Notes: generated by a model from the sequence alone, not told the origin. A stretch of DNA of 64,000 nucleotides from Rhodocyclus gracilis (GCF_009617575.1 NZ_WIXJ01000006.1:62001-126000); one strand, 5' to 3'; counted from the first letter of the stretch, positions 37,482 to 47,477 are shown. Program-made: numbers and translations.

Positions 37482-38111
37482 ATGCAGCTTTTCAGCGAAA
37501 GCTTTTCCGACCACGGTGCCATTCCCGGCGAATTTGCCTTCTGCGTCGCCGACCCGCTCCGCCATGTCCGCCTCGGCGGCAATCGCAACCCACACCTAGC
37601 CTGGCGCGACGTACCGGCAGCGACGCAGTCTTTTGTGCTGATCTGCGCCGATCCCGACGTTCCAAGCCGTGGCGACGACGTCAATCGTGAAGGCAGCGTC
37701 GTGTCTGCCAGCCTGCCGCGCGTCGAGTTTTTTCATTGGTTGCTGGTCGACCTGCCAGCCAGTGCGAGTGAGATTCGCGCTGGCGAATTTTCGACCGTCG
37801 TCACCCCGCGCGGCAAAGCCGGCCCCTCGGCCGCGAAGGGCGCGCGCCAGGGCATCAACGACTACACCGGCTGGTTCGACGGCGACCCCGACATGCGCGG
37901 CGACTATTTCGGCTACGACGGCCCGTGCCCGCCATGGAACGACGAACTGGTGCACCGCTACGTTTTCACGCTCTACGCTCTCGACGTCGCGCAGCTGCCG
38001 GCGCACGGGCCACTGACGGGAGCCGTCATTCGTGCCGCCATGACAGGACATATCCTCGACAAGGCAACGCTGACAGGGCGTTACACGCTCAATCCCGCCA
38101 TCGCCCTCTGA
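37482..38111 (+). CDS. YbhB/YbcL-type PEBP-like protein
   Basis: 209 residues of the phosphatidylethanolamine-binding-protein superfamily (Raf kinase inhibitor-like). The conserved ligand-site pieces are visible: CADPDVP (DPD motif), EFFHWLLVDLP, and FGYDGPCPPWNDELVHRYVFTLYALD, with GPCPP and HRY. No signal peptide, so cytoplasmic. It is longer than E. coli YbhB (158) through an internal loop (about 60-75 and 105-135). Cellular role of bacterial PEBPs is unclear. Confidence 0.88.
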   Translation: MQLFSESFSDHGAIPGEFAFCVADPLRHVRLGGNRNPHLAWRDVPAATQSFVLICADPDVPSRGDDVNREGSVVSASLPRVEFFHWLLVDLPASASEIRAGEFSTVVTPRGKAGPSAAKGARQGINDYTGWFDGDPDMRGDYFGYDGPCPPWNDELVHRYVFTLYALDVAQLPAHGPLTGAVIRAAMTGHILDKATLTGRYTLNPAIAL

Positions 38112-38151
38112 GCGCGATGGTGGCGGGAAAAGCGGAGTTACCGCAGCGGAG

Positions 38152-39423
38152 TTACAGCGCGAAATCCGGCAGCCGACGAGGCACGGCCAGATTCTGCAAA
38201 CGTACGTAGTCAGGCAGGCCGTCGCGGAACGGGGGAAAGTCTTCGCCTTCGATCAGCGGCGCCAGATAGGCGCGGCAGGCATCGGTAATGCCGAAACCAT
38301 CCGCCGAGATGAAATCGGCGGGCATCTTGCGCTCGATGTTGGCGACATCCTTCAGCGCAGCCACGCCCACCTGCCAGCGATAGGGCGAGTCGGACAGCCG
38401 CTCGATCACCGGCATGACGGCATTACGCCCCGCCAGCGCCAGATCGACGGCGGCGCGTCCCAAGGCATACGCCTGCTCGACATCGGTGCGGGAGGCCACG
38501 TGGCGAGCCGCGCGTTGCAGGTAGTCAGCGAGCGCCCAGTGATACTTGTAGCCCAGCCGATCCTTGATCAACTGCGCGACGATCTGCCCAACGCCACCCA
38601 ACTGCGCGTGACCGAAGGCGTCGCGCGTCCCCATGTCGGAAAGAAAGCGCCCGGCGCTGTCACGCAAACCCTCGGAGACAGCAATCGTGCAGTAGTCGTA
38701 ACGTTCGACGCAGTCTTTGACGCGCGCGAGAAAACGCACCTCGTCGAACGCCACTTCGGGGAACAGCAAGAGGTGTGGCGGCTCAGCCGCCGACTGCGCC
38801 GCCAAGCCACACGCCGCCGTAATCCAGCCGGCGTGGCGGCCCATTACTTCGAGCACGAAAATCTTGGTCGACGTGCGCGCCATCGACGCCACATCGAAGC
38901 CCGCCTCACGCATCGACGTGGCGACATACTTGGCGACCGAGCCAAAGCCAGGGCAGCAATCGGTCAGTGGCAGATCGTTATCGACGGTCTTCGGCACGCC
39001 AACACAGATCAGAGGATAGCCAAGACGCTCGGCGATCTGCGACACCTTGTTGGCGGTATCCATCGAATCGCCGCCACCGTTGTAGAAGAAATAGCCGATA
39101 TCGTGCGCGCGAAAAACCTCGATCAGACGCTCGTACTGTGCCCGCTGCTCGTCGATACTCTTGAGTTTGTAGCGACAGGAACCAAAGGCGCCGCCCGGCG
39201 TATGGCGCAAGCGGGCAATGTCGGTATCGCTCTCGGCGCTGGTGTCGATGAGATCCTCGGCGAGGGCGCCGAGGATGCCGTTGCGCGCGGCGAAAACCTT
39301 GCCGATGCGAGGTGAAGCGGCGCGTGCCGCCTCGATCAAGCCGCAGGCGGAGGCGTTGATCACCGCCGTAACGCCGCCCGACTGAGCGTAGAGAACGTTG
39401 CGGGGGATTGCCGTCGCCGCCAT
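38152..39423 (-). CDS. pfp: Pyrophosphate-dependent 6-phosphofructokinase
   Basis: Reversible interconversion of fructose-6-phosphate and fructose-1,6-bisphosphate using PPi. 423 residues. The donor-site signatures point to PPi rather than ATP: NGGGDSMDTA, where ATP enzymes have GGDGS, and PKTVDND, where ATP enzymes have PGTIDND. MGRHAGWI and LLFPEVAF follow the normal PFK order. It is next to adk, which is 9 bases away on the same strand, so the two are cotranscribed. In an autotroph this enzyme may also act on sedoheptulose bisphosphate and save ATP (known for some methylotrophs; inference here). Confidence 0.94.
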   Translation of the reverse strand: MAATAIPRNVLYAQSGGVTAVINASACGLIEAARAASPRIGKVFAARNGILGALAEDLIDTSAESDTDIARLRHTPGGAFGSCRYKLKSIDEQRAQYERLIEVFRAHDIGYFFYNGGGDSMDTANKVSQIAERLGYPLICVGVPKTVDNDLPLTDCCPGFGSVAKYVATSMREAGFDVASMARTSTKIFVLEVMGRHAGWITAACGLAAQSAAEPPHLLLFPEVAFDEVRFLARVKDCVERYDYCTIAVSEGLRDSAGRFLSDMGTRDAFGHAQLGGVGQIVAQLIKDRLGYKYHWALADYLQRAARHVASRTDVEQAYALGRAAVDLALAGRNAVMPVIERLSDSPYRWQVGVAALKDVANIERKMPADFISADGFGITDACRAYLAPLIEGEDFPPFRDGLPDYVRLQNLAVPRRLPDFAL

Positions 39424-39432
39424 GACTTGCTC

Positions 39433-40173
<741 letters not shown>

Positions 40174-40331
40174 TTACCTGCAATCGTCGCCCCGGTCAAA
40201 CCGCTGCCAGCACAGGCGATCCGCTTTACCGGGGCGTGCCAGACTGGCGCGAAGCGGCGACGAACACTGAAACAGACTCGCGCCAAACCACCGCGCCCGC
40301 GCACGGCAGCAACAACTTGCTTACGGCTGAA

Positions 40332-41144
40332 TCAAGGCCGAATGCCCGCGGCCGAAGCGGCGGAAACGAGGGGATCGTCGGCCGCAAGCAGACGACGCAC
40401 ACGTTCAGCATCCGCCGGCGTATCGACGCCGGGCGCCGGTAGCGCGTCCGACACGGTCACGCTGATGCGATAGCCATGCCACAGCGCGCGCAGTTGCTCG
40501 AGGGCTTCGACACTTTCCAACGGCGACGGCAACAACTGTGCGTAGCGGCGCAAGAAGCGCGCGCGATAGGCGTACAGGCCGATATGCCGCAGCGCGGTGA
40601 ACTCGGCGGGCAGGCTCGCCGGCTGGCCGGCTGTCTGGCGGGCAAAATGATCGCGCGCATAGGGAATCGGCGCGCGCGAAAAGTACAACGCATCGCCGCG
40701 ATCAGTGCACACGACCTTGACGACGTTCGGGTTGAAAAAGTCTTCGGCCTGCGTCACCGGATGCGCCACCGTGGCGATCTCCGCCCCGCTATCGGCCAAC
40801 TGACGCGCCGTCTGGGCGATCAGGCCGGGCTCGATCAGGGGCTCGTCGCCCTGCACATTGACGATGATCGTCTCGTCATCCCAGCCGCGCTGCTCGACGA
40901 CTTCGGCCAGACGTTCGGTGCCACTGGCGTGATCTTCACGCGTCAGCATGACGGGGATACCGCACGCCGCGACGGCTGTCTGCACCGCCTCATGGTCGGT
41001 CGCCACCCACACCTCGTCGGCTCCGGCCGCCAGCGCACGGCGCGCGACACGTACCACCATCGGCATGCCACCGAGATCGAGCAGGGGTTTGCCCGGCAGA
41101 CGCGTCGACGCATAGCGCGCCGGAATGACGACCTTGAACGTCAT
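40332..41144 (-). CDS. kdsB: 3-deoxy-manno-octulosonate cytidylyltransferase
   Basis: Activates Kdo as CMP-Kdo for the lipopolysaccharide core. 270 residues: [16 protein letters not shown] nucleotide-binding start, [25 protein letters not shown] and [10 protein letters not shown]. All family blocks are present; the C-terminus is about 15 residues longer than E. coli KdsB and acid/Ala-rich. Part of the envelope gene run exbB-exbD-lpxK-ycaR-kdsB. Confidence 0.96.
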   Translation of the reverse strand: MTFKVVIPARYASTRLPGKPLLDLGGMPMVVRVARRALAAGADEVWVATDHEAVQTAVAACGIPVMLTREDHASGTERLAEVVEQRGWDDETIIVNVQGDEPLIEPGLIAQTARQLADSGAEIATVAHPVTQAEDFFNPNVVKVVCTDRGDALYFSRAPIPYARDHFARQTAGQPASLPAEFTALRHIGLYAYRARFLRRYAQLLPSPLESVEALEQLRALWHGYRISVTVSDALPAPGVDTPADAERVRRLLAADDPLVSAASAAGIRP

Positions 41145-41153
41145 GATCGCAAA

Positions 41154-41330
41154 TCAGGACGCGTCGGCAGGCAGGCGACGCGCTTCGTCTTCGAGCATGA
41201 TCGGCACGTTGTCGCGCACCGGGTAGGCCAGCTTGCAAGGCGCGCACACGAGTTCGTTGGCGCTCTTGCGGTATTCGAGACGGCTCTTGCAGATCGGGCA
41301 AACCAGGATATCAAGCAGGCGGGCGTCCAT
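41154..41330 (-). CDS. ycaR: Trm112/YcaR-family small protein
   Basis: 58 residues, starts [20 protein letters not shown], with two CxxC-like pairs (CPIC and CAPC) as in the UPF0434 zinc-ribbon-like family. In eukaryotes Trm112 activates methyltransferases; the bacterial role is unknown. It overlaps the 3' end of lpxK by 20 bases and precedes kdsB by 9 bases, so coexpression with the LPS genes is nearly certain. Confidence 0.94.
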   Translation of the reverse strand: MDARLLDILVCPICKSRLEYRKSANELVCAPCKLAYPVRDNVPIMLEDEARRLPADAS

Positions 41331-42405
41331 TGAACTTCTCCAGAATGAGGTCGAGCAGGCCAGGCGCACCGGGCGCCGAAGTAATGTCGGCGTCCACCGG
41401 CAACACCCAGCTTTCGGGCAGGGCCGAGGATGCGTGTCCGGTCACCGCGGGGGCCGCGGCAGGCAGAAGGGCGGCGCATTTTACCGCATCTTTCTCGGTC
41501 ATCAGCAGCACGCCGTCACGCGCGAAAGCCAGATCCGCCGGGCTGTAGAGGTGATGATCCGGGAAGGCGCGCGGCGCAAACACGAGCCCCAGCACCTCGA
41601 GGTGGCGGAAAAAGCGTTGCGGATCGCCGATACCGGCGAGCGCATACAGCGGTCGGCCGCCGCACAGAGCGGCCAGATCAGCCGCCGCGCAGTGCCGCGC
41701 GGGATCGGCCAGAGCGCGAAAAGTGCTGCCGGTCAGGGTCATGGCGAACTGCGGGAGTCCGCAGGCCGCCCGCGCGGCGAGAGGCTCCGGCGCACCGTTC
41801 CAGACCACTGCCGTGCATTCGTTCAGGCGCGACAGGGGTTCACGCAATGGGCCGACCGGCAGCATCCGCCCGTTGCCGGCACCACGACTATCGAACACGG
41901 CAATCTCGACATCGCGCCGCAGGCGATAGTGCTGCATGCCGTCGTCGGCTACGAGCACATCGCATTCGGGATGCGCCGCCAGTAAAGCCTGCGCCGCCGC
42001 CACGCGATCTTGCCCCACGAACACCGGCACGCCACTTCGGCGCACCAGCAGCGCCGGCTCGTCACCCGTCGCCGTCGCATCGTCGGCGGACGCGGCGCGC
42101 ACGCCCGCCGCGCGACCGCCGTAGCCGCGACTGACAACGCCGGGATGCCAGCCCGCCTGCCGCAACTGCTCGACCAGCCACAGCGTCACCGGCGTCTTGC
42201 CGCTGCCGCCGACGGTCAGATTGCCGACGACGACGACCGGAACGGGAAGGCGCACGCTGACCCGGCGGCCCGCGAGAAACTGCGCCCGCCGCCGCGCCAC
42301 CAACCGCTGGAACAGCCAGGTGACGGGCAAGAAAGGCAGCAGCGCAGGCGCCGGCTGGCGTTGATACCACCAGCGGGGCAGACGCTGCACGAGAGAAAGC
42401 GCCAT
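41311..42405 (-). CDS. lpxK: Tetraacyldisaccharide 4'-kinase
   Basis: Phosphorylates the 4' position of lipid A disaccharide, making lipid IVA at the inner membrane. 364 residues. N-terminal amphipathic/hydrophobic membrane region (about 15-35), then [15 protein letters not shown] (P-loop), [26 protein letters not shown] and the [10 protein letters not shown] segment. Start at ATG 42405 ([14 protein letters not shown]); an upstream in-frame extension lies within exbD. Confidence 0.95.
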   Translation of the reverse strand: MALSLVQRLPRWWYQRQPAPALLPFLPVTWLFQRLVARRRAQFLAGRRVSVRLPVPVVVVGNLTVGGSGKTPVTLWLVEQLRQAGWHPGVVSRGYGGRAAGVRAASADDATATGDEPALLVRRSGVPVFVGQDRVAAAQALLAAHPECDVLVADDGMQHYRLRRDVEIAVFDSRGAGNGRMLPVGPLREPLSRLNECTAVVWNGAPEPLAARAACGLPQFAMTLTGSTFRALADPARHCAAADLAALCGGRPLYALAGIGDPQRFFRHLEVLGLVFAPRAFPDHHLYSPADLAFARDGVLLMTEKDAVKCAALLPAAAPAVTGHASSALPESWVLPVDADITSAPGAPGLLDLILEKFNGRPPA

Positions 42406-42415
42406 CAGCGGCGGA

Positions 42416-42832
42416 TCAGTGGGAGGTCTGCGTCGCGAAAGAGATGTGCGCGTAGCCGGCGCCTTGCGCGGCCTGCATGACATCGATGACGCTCTGGTGC
42501 GTCGTGCGCGCGTCGGCGTTGATGACGATCAGAGGATCGGTCGCCGCCCCGGCGGCGCGGCGCAGCGCCTCGCTGATCGAAGTGACATCGCTGTTCGCCA
42601 GCGGCACCTTGTTCACGAGGACCTGTCCGCCGACGGTGACGACGACGTTGATCTCGTTAGGCTGATCCGGCTGCTTGGCGGCATCGGCCGTCGGCAAATT
42701 GATCTCCAGCCCCGAAAACCTGGCGTAAGTCGTCGTCAGCATCAGGAAGATGATGATGACAAGCAGCACGTCGATCATCGGGATCAGATTGATTTCCGGC
42801 TCGTCATGCCGCCGTTCGCGCTGAAATTTCAT
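42416..42832 (-). CDS. exbD: ExbD/TolR-type biopolymer transport protein
   Basis: 138 residues. One N-terminal membrane helix (about 17-37) with the essential proton-carrying Asp in NLIPMIDVLLVIIIFLM, followed by a periplasmic domain ending in ADARTTHQSVIDVMQAAQGAGYAHISFAT. Pairs with the upstream exbB gene. In betaproteobacteria this exbBD pair precedes lpxK. It has no linked tonB, so it may energise TonB encoded elsewhere or an envelope process. Confidence 0.93.
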   Translation of the reverse strand: MKFQRERRHDEPEINLIPMIDVLLVIIIFLMLTTTYARFSGLEINLPTADAAKQPDQPNEINVVVTVGGQVLVNKVPLANSDVTSISEALRRAAGAATDPLIVINADARTTHQSVIDVMQAAQGAGYAHISFATQTSH

Positions 42833-42841
42833 GGTCGGCAA

Positions 42842-43450
42842 TCAGGCCCGGCGTTCGCCTTGCAGGGTTTCCACCAGCCGCACCGCCTGTTGCTCCATGT
42901 CGATGACGAAACTGCCAACGAGCGCCCGGAAGTGGCGCCAGAAGATCATGCTCGGAATGGCGATCACCAGACCGAAGCCGGTGTTGTACAAGGCGATGGA
43001 AATCCCGTGCGCGAGCTGCATCGGGTTGGCACCGCTCGGCGATTGCGAACCGAAAATTTCGATCATGCCGACGACGGTACCGAAGAGTCCGAGCAGGGGG
43101 CTGATCGACGCGATGGTGCCGAGCGTCGTCAGATAGCGTTCGAGCTGGTGCGTCGCGAGACGACCGGCCTCTTCGACGGAGTCTTTCATCACCTCGCGCG
43201 GCGCGCCGACGTTACGCACGGCGGCAGCAAGAACACGTCCGAGGGGCGACTGCTGCTCAAGCGGCTGCAACCAGTCTTCCGCAACGCCATTTTCGCGATA
43301 GTCGGCAACGACGCGTTGCAGGAGCCCGGACGGCAGGATTCGGTTACGGCGCAGCGTGGCCAGGCGTTCAAGGATCAGGGCGACGGCAATAATCGATGCC
43401 AGCAGCAACGGCCAGATAGGCCAGCCGGCGGCCTGAATGATGGCAAACAC
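42842..43450 (-). CDS. exbB: ExbB/TolQ-type proton channel protein
   Basis: 202 residues, three membrane helices (about 5-28, 100-125, 145-170). The conserved TIASISPLLGLFGTVVGMIEIF block and NTGFGLVIAIPSMIF helix, which line the proton path, are intact. The start is set at the GTG 43450 behind GGGAGAAA; the open frame extends upstream 26 codons without conservation. Operon exbB-exbD-lpxK-ycaR-kdsB. Confidence 0.93.
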   Translation of the reverse strand: MFAIIQAAGWPIWPLLLASIIAVALILERLATLRRNRILPSGLLQRVVADYRENGVAEDWLQPLEQQSPLGRVLAAAVRNVGAPREVMKDSVEEAGRLATHQLERYLTTLGTIASISPLLGLFGTVVGMIEIFGSQSPSGANPMQLAHGISIALYNTGFGLVIAIPSMIFWRHFRALVGSFVIDMEQQAVRLVETLQGERRA

Positions 43451-43666
43451 GCTTTCTCCCGTGGTTTTTTCGGTGGCGCAGACTTTATCCTGCGACGCCC
43501 CTCGCGGCAAGTCCCGTGCTTGCCTCACACGGGCGTCCCGGTACCGCTCGCGGCCGCTCCTGACGCAGCGGCATTACCCGAGAAAAACGCTGCCTGTCAA
43601 TGACGAAGTCAAGCCGCAAAAGCGTTGACAAAAGGGGGCTAAACAGCATCGGCAGAGAGCTAATCC

Positions 43667-43701
43667 TTATCCACAGAATCTGTGGATAACTGTGTGGACA
43701 G
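43667..43701. promoter_or_regulatory. Cluster of DnaA-box-like sites
   Basis: TTATCCACA (43667-43675) and TGTGGATAA (43681-43689) are perfect consensus DnaA boxes facing each other across GAATC. A third, weaker match TGTGGACAG (43693-43701) follows in the same orientation as the second. An AT-rich patch lies about 80 bases downstream. There is no dnaA or dnaN in the window. Confidence 0.75.
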
Positions 43702-43777
43702 CCTTGGGACGAAGCACCTAAGTACCGCCAGCGAAAGGACTTTTCTTGCTCTGCCAAAAAAAGCGGCGTCGCCATTA

Positions 43778-43800
43778 AATATATACAAATCAATTAGTTG
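43778..43800. repeat. AT-rich patch with 17-bp motif shared with 33851-33867
   Basis: ATACAAATCAATTAGTT at 43783-43799 is identical to the copy at 33851-33867. Here it sits about 105 bases before the xseA start and about 80 bases after the DnaA-box cluster. The rest of the 450-base gap between exbB and xseA (43451-43904) holds no supported gene. Confidence 0.7.
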
Positions 43801-43904
43801 GAAAAACACCATGGTTTCATCGGGGTTTTTCCCGATACGCCGTGCGGCGACCGGCGATGGATGTGCATCATTTCGCCTGATGGAAGAGAAGGTAGAATCA
43901 GGGC

Positions 43905-45503
43905 ATGAGCATTTCACGCACTCCCGCCGACCTCTTTAGCCCTCTGCCAAATGACGCGGGCGCCCCGCCGGATACGCCCCTGTCATCACCCCACCGCCCG
44001 CCTTTGGCGACGCTCGAAGAGAGCAAGGCGAGTCCTGTTTTTGCTGCAAGTGCGAGGGATTCGACGGATTCAAGGCATGCGGCGAACCCACCAGGTTCGC
44101 CAAGCTCACCGCCTCCGCCGACAATGGCGAACGCAGCGACGGCAGCCATCCCGGTATCGCTGCTGATCCGCCGCGTGCGCGAGCGCATCGAGAGCGGCTT
44201 TCCGCTCTGCTGGGTTTCCGGTGAGGTCTCCAATCTCGTGCAGGCGGCGTCCGGCCACTGCTATTTTTCGCTCAAGGACGCCAACGCCCAGGTGCGCTGC
44301 GTCATGTTTCGCCAGCGCGTGCAAACGGTCGGCTTCCGGCTGGAGAACGGCCTGCGCGTCGAAGCGCGCGTGTTGCCGGGCATGTATGAAGCACGCGGCG
44401 AATTCCAGCTCAACGTCGACGGTCTGCGCCGCGCCGGTGTCGGCGACCTCTTCGAGCGCTTTCAGCGGCTGAAGGAAAAGCTCGAACGCGAGGGACTCTT
44501 CGCCGATGACGGCAAACGCCGCCTGCCGCCGTTCCCGCGCCGTATTGGCGTCGTCACCTCGCCACAGGCAGCAGCGCTGCGCGACGTGATCACGACGCTG
44601 CGCCGCCGCGCGCCGCAGATCGACGTTCTGATTTACCCGGCGACTGTTCAGGGCGAAGACTCGGCCGAGCAACTGACCGCCGCGCTGACGCTGGCCGCCC
44701 AGCGCCACGCGCAAGACCAGTGTGATGCACTGATCCTCTGCCGCGGCGGCGGCAGTCTCGAAGACCTGCAATCCTTCAACGACGAAGCGCTGGCGCGCGC
44801 CATCTACGCGAGCCCCGTGCCCGTCATCAGCGGTGTCGGTCACGAAACCGACTTCACCATTGCCGACTTTGTCGCCGACTGCCGCGCACCGACGCCGACC
44901 GCCGCCGCCGAAATGGCCGCCCCCGACGCGGCGGCCCTGCGCGCCCGCCTCGCCGAACTCTCCGTGCAACTCCGTCGCAGCGCGACGCGCCGACTGGAAT
45001 ACGTCAGCCAGCGCCTCGACTGGCTGACGCGGCGCCTGCAACACCCGGCACAACGGCTCGCCGCACAAGCGGATTCGTTGCGACAACTACAGCGCCGACT
45101 CGCCAGCGCCCTGATGCACGGCAACGCCGTGCGCCGCAGTCAGCTGGGAAGTCTGACGCAGCGTCTTCTGCTGGCCCGTCCCGACGCCGCTCAAGGCGCC
45201 CGGCGCATCGACGCCCTCGCGCATCGCCTGACGCACGCCCGTCGCCGCCTCCTCGAGCACAAAGCGGCGCGAGTGGGCGCCCTCGCCAGCAGCCTCGAAC
45301 ATCTCAACCCGCGCGCCGTGCTGGCGCGGGGCTACAGCATTGTCAGCGACGAAAACGGTCGAATCGTCAGCGACGCCCGCACTCTGGAACCAAGCCAGCG
45401 ACTGACGGTCAGTTTCAGGCAAGGGCAAGCGCTGACGCGTATTGAATCGCTGCGTGAGCAGGCTGACCCCGTCTTCCGCTCACCCAGTGAGGATGCCGGA
45501 TAA
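43905..45503 (+). CDS. xseA: Exodeoxyribonuclease VII large subunit
   Basis: Catalytic subunit of a single-strand-specific exonuclease. Up to 532 residues. The N-terminal OB domain begins near residue 82 (PVSLLIRRVRERIESGFPLCWVSGEVSN); the nuclease core has RRIGVVTSPQAAALRDV, RGGGSLEDLQSFND and GVGHETDFTIADFVAD, followed by a long coiled coil and the C-terminal LARGYSIV element. Residues 1-73 are a Ser/Pro/Ala-rich extension not expected in XseA. A second ATG at 44124 (MANAATAAIPVS) gives a normal-length protein, so either start is possible. The small subunit gene xseB is not adjacent. Confidence 0.93.
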   Translation: MSISRTPADLFSPLPNDAGAPPDTPLSSPHRPPLATLEESKASPVFAASARDSTDSRHAANPPGSPSSPPPPTMANAATAAIPVSLLIRRVRERIESGFPLCWVSGEVSNLVQAASGHCYFSLKDANAQVRCVMFRQRVQTVGFRLENGLRVEARVLPGMYEARGEFQLNVDGLRRAGVGDLFERFQRLKEKLEREGLFADDGKRRLPPFPRRIGVVTSPQAAALRDVITTLRRRAPQIDVLIYPATVQGEDSAEQLTAALTLAAQRHAQDQCDALILCRGGGSLEDLQSFNDEALARAIYASPVPVISGVGHETDFTIADFVADCRAPTPTAAAEMAAPDAAALRARLAELSVQLRRSATRRLEYVSQRLDWLTRRLQHPAQRLAAQADSLRQLQRRLASALMHGNAVRRSQLGSLTQRLLLARPDAAQGARRIDALAHRLTHARRRLLEHKAARVGALASSLEHLNPRAVLARGYSIVSDENGRIVSDARTLEPSQRLTVSFRQGQALTRIESLREQADPVFRSPSEDAG

Positions 45504-45618
45504 GCGACGCCGCCGTCGATGACGAACGGCCCGCCAGCGCCTCCGGCCACGCCCGCCCCCCGAAAGCCTTCCTTCCGATCCACCGTACACCACGCATTTT
45601 CATCACGGAGAAAACACC

Positions 45619-46206
45619 ATGGCACATACCCTGCCCGCCCTTCCTTTTGCTGCAGACGCGCTCGTTCCCTACCTCTCGGCGGAAACCTTCGAATACCACT
45701 ATGGCAAGCACCATCAAGCCTATGTGACCAACCTCAACAACCTGATCAAGGGCACCGAGTTCGAATCGCTGCCGCTCGAAGCCATCGTGCGCAAAGCGCC
45801 GGCCGGCGGCATTTACAACAACGCCGCCCAAGTCTGGAATCACACCTTCTTCTGGAATTCGCTGAAACCGGCCGGTGGCGGCACCCCGACGGGCGCGCTG
45901 GCCGACGCGATCCAGCGCAAGTGGGGCTCCTTCGACGAATTCAGCAAGGCTTTCCAGGCCTCAGCCGTCGGTAACTTCGGCTCCGGCTGGACCTGGCTGG
46001 TGAAGAAGGCCGATGGCTCGGTCGATATCGTCAATACCGGCCCGGCCGGCACACCGCTGACGACGACCGACACCGCCCTGCTCGCCATCGACGTCTGGGA
46101 ACACGCCTACTACATCGACTACCGCAACGCCCGCCCGAAGTTTGTCGAGACCTTCCTCGCGCATCTGGCGAACTGGGATTTCGCCGCCAAGAACTTCGCC
46201 GCCTGA
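45619..46206 (+). CDS. sodB: Iron superoxide dismutase
   Basis: Cytoplasmic superoxide dismutation. 195 residues, the classic FeSOD size. Metal ligands are in [16 protein letters not shown] (first His), VWNHTFFW (second His) and [16 protein letters not shown] (Asp, His); [13 protein letters not shown] follows the iron-type pattern. Good start [10 protein letters not shown] with a ribosome site GGAGAAAAC. A terminator follows. Confidence 0.96.
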   Translation: MAHTLPALPFAADALVPYLSAETFEYHYGKHHQAYVTNLNNLIKGTEFESLPLEAIVRKAPAGGIYNNAAQVWNHTFFWNSLKPAGGGTPTGALADAIQRKWGSFDEFSKAFQASAVGNFGSGWTWLVKKADGSVDIVNTGPAGTPLTTTDTALLAIDVWEHAYYIDYRNARPKFVETFLAHLANWDFAAKNFAA

Positions 46207-46279
46207 GCAGCAAATCCACAGCGATTCACTCGCGGGCGGTTTAACGCACCTGCGTGCCCCACCGGCGAGTGAGCTGAAC

Positions 46280-46308
46280 AAAAAAGGGAGCTTCGGCTCC
46301 CTTTTTTT
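46280..46308. terminator. Bidirectional terminator between sodB and yeiH
   Basis: Perfect 12-bp stem AAAAAAGGGAGC/GCTCCCTTTTTT with a TTCG loop (46280-46307). T-run on both strands; it touches the yeiH stop. Confidence 0.93.
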
Positions 46309-47387
46309 CAGACACTGCCGGCAATGAGGGGCAGCAACGCCCCCGCCAGATGCAGGTTGATCCAGCCACCCACACCGACCAGATAGGCAAATAGCACGCC
46401 CCCGAGCAACAAGGGCCGCAGCCCGGCCTGACGCAGCAGGCGCCAGGTCGTCTCCAGACCGAAAGCCGCCATCGCCAGACACAAGCAGAGTGTCGCCGAC
46501 ATCTGCGCCAGCCCTCGCAGCCCATTCGACAAGACGCCCAGTGAATTGAGGATCGCGCAGGCAACGAAGCCGAGCGCGAACCACGGCACGCGAATGTCGC
46601 CGACGCGCCCCATCGCGTCGTTGCCCTGCGCGCGGGGGTCACTCCAGGCACCCCGCTCGCGGCGAAGCCAGACGCTCAAGAGAAGCAGAAAGGGCACCAG
46701 CAACAGCACGCGCACCATTTTGACGATGAGCGCGTTCTTCGCTGCATCGCCACCGATCGCATTGCCGATGACGACCACCTGCGCCACCTCGTGCACCGTC
46801 GAACCGACGTAGACGCCAAAGGGCGCCGTCGCGCTGCCCAGATGCGCAAACAGCGCCGGATAGAGCAACATCGACAGCGTGCCGAAGAGCACCACGGTCG
46901 CCACCGCCGTCGCCGCGTGGCGCGCCTGTTCGGCCTCGCGCAGGCGCAATACCGGCAGCGTCGCGACCACGGCGGCTGCGCCACAGATTGCGCTACCGGC
47001 GGCGATCAGCAGCGCTGCGTTGCGCTCCATCCGCAAGCAGCGCGTCCCCACGAGAACGCCCAGCCCCAGCGTCGTCACCACCATGAAGACGTCGATGCCA
47101 ATTCCGGAAAGACCGATCCCGGCCAACTCCTGCCAACTGAGGTTGAAGCCATAGAGAACCACACCGAGGCGCAGCAGGCGCTGCTGGGCGAAGCGGATGC
47201 CCGGCCGACACAGGCCGTGCGCCACTGCCGGCCGCAGATTGCCGGCAGCGGCGCCAAAAGCCATCGCCAGCGTCAGGGGCGTCGCACCGAAGCGACGCCA
47301 ATCGGCGTCCGCGCCAAGAAACAGCGCTACGCCGACCAGCCCCAGCAACAGCAGCAGCCCCGGCCACACCCCGCGTTCGCCCGACAT
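46308..47387 (-). CDS. yeiH: YeiH-family putative sulfate exporter
   Basis: 359 residues with about 10 hydrophobic helices. The UPF0324 core is recognisable: KNALIVKMVRVLLLVPFLL, GSAICGAAAVVATLPVL and YVGSTVHEVAQVVVIGNAIG, with a conserved His-Glu. Homologues are proposed sulfate or sulfite/taurine-pathway exporters, with no firm biochemical proof. Start at ATG 47387; a TTG further up is less likely. Divergent from a LysR gene, as in E. coli yeiH/yeiE. Confidence 0.88.
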   Translation of the reverse strand: MSGERGVWPGLLLLLGLVGVALFLGADADWRRFGATPLTLAMAFGAAAGNLRPAVAHGLCRPGIRFAQQRLLRLGVVLYGFNLSWQELAGIGLSGIGIDVFMVVTTLGLGVLVGTRCLRMERNAALLIAAGSAICGAAAVVATLPVLRLREAEQARHAATAVATVVLFGTLSMLLYPALFAHLGSATAPFGVYVGSTVHEVAQVVVIGNAIGGDAAKNALIVKMVRVLLLVPFLLLLSVWLRRERGAWSDPRAQGNDAMGRVGDIRVPWFALGFVACAILNSLGVLSNGLRGLAQMSATLCLCLAMAAFGLETTWRLLRQAGLRPLLLGGVLFAYLVGVGGWINLHLAGALLPLIAGSV

Positions 47388-47437
47388 ACGCTCTTGCCTC
47401 ACACAAAAACGCGATGCTAGTGGCGGCCGATCAATCA

Positions 47438-47457
47438 ATAAAACGTATAATTTTTAT
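47438..47457. promoter_or_regulatory. Inverted repeat and -10 box in the yeiH-LysR gap
   Basis: ATAAAA (47438-47443) and TTTTAT (47452-47457) flank TATAAT (47446-47451), the likely -10 of the LysR gene. A regulator bound here would block its own promoter, the usual LysR autoregulation. Confidence 0.6.
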
Positions 47458-47477
47458 AGATAAAAAAGGTTTTGCTG

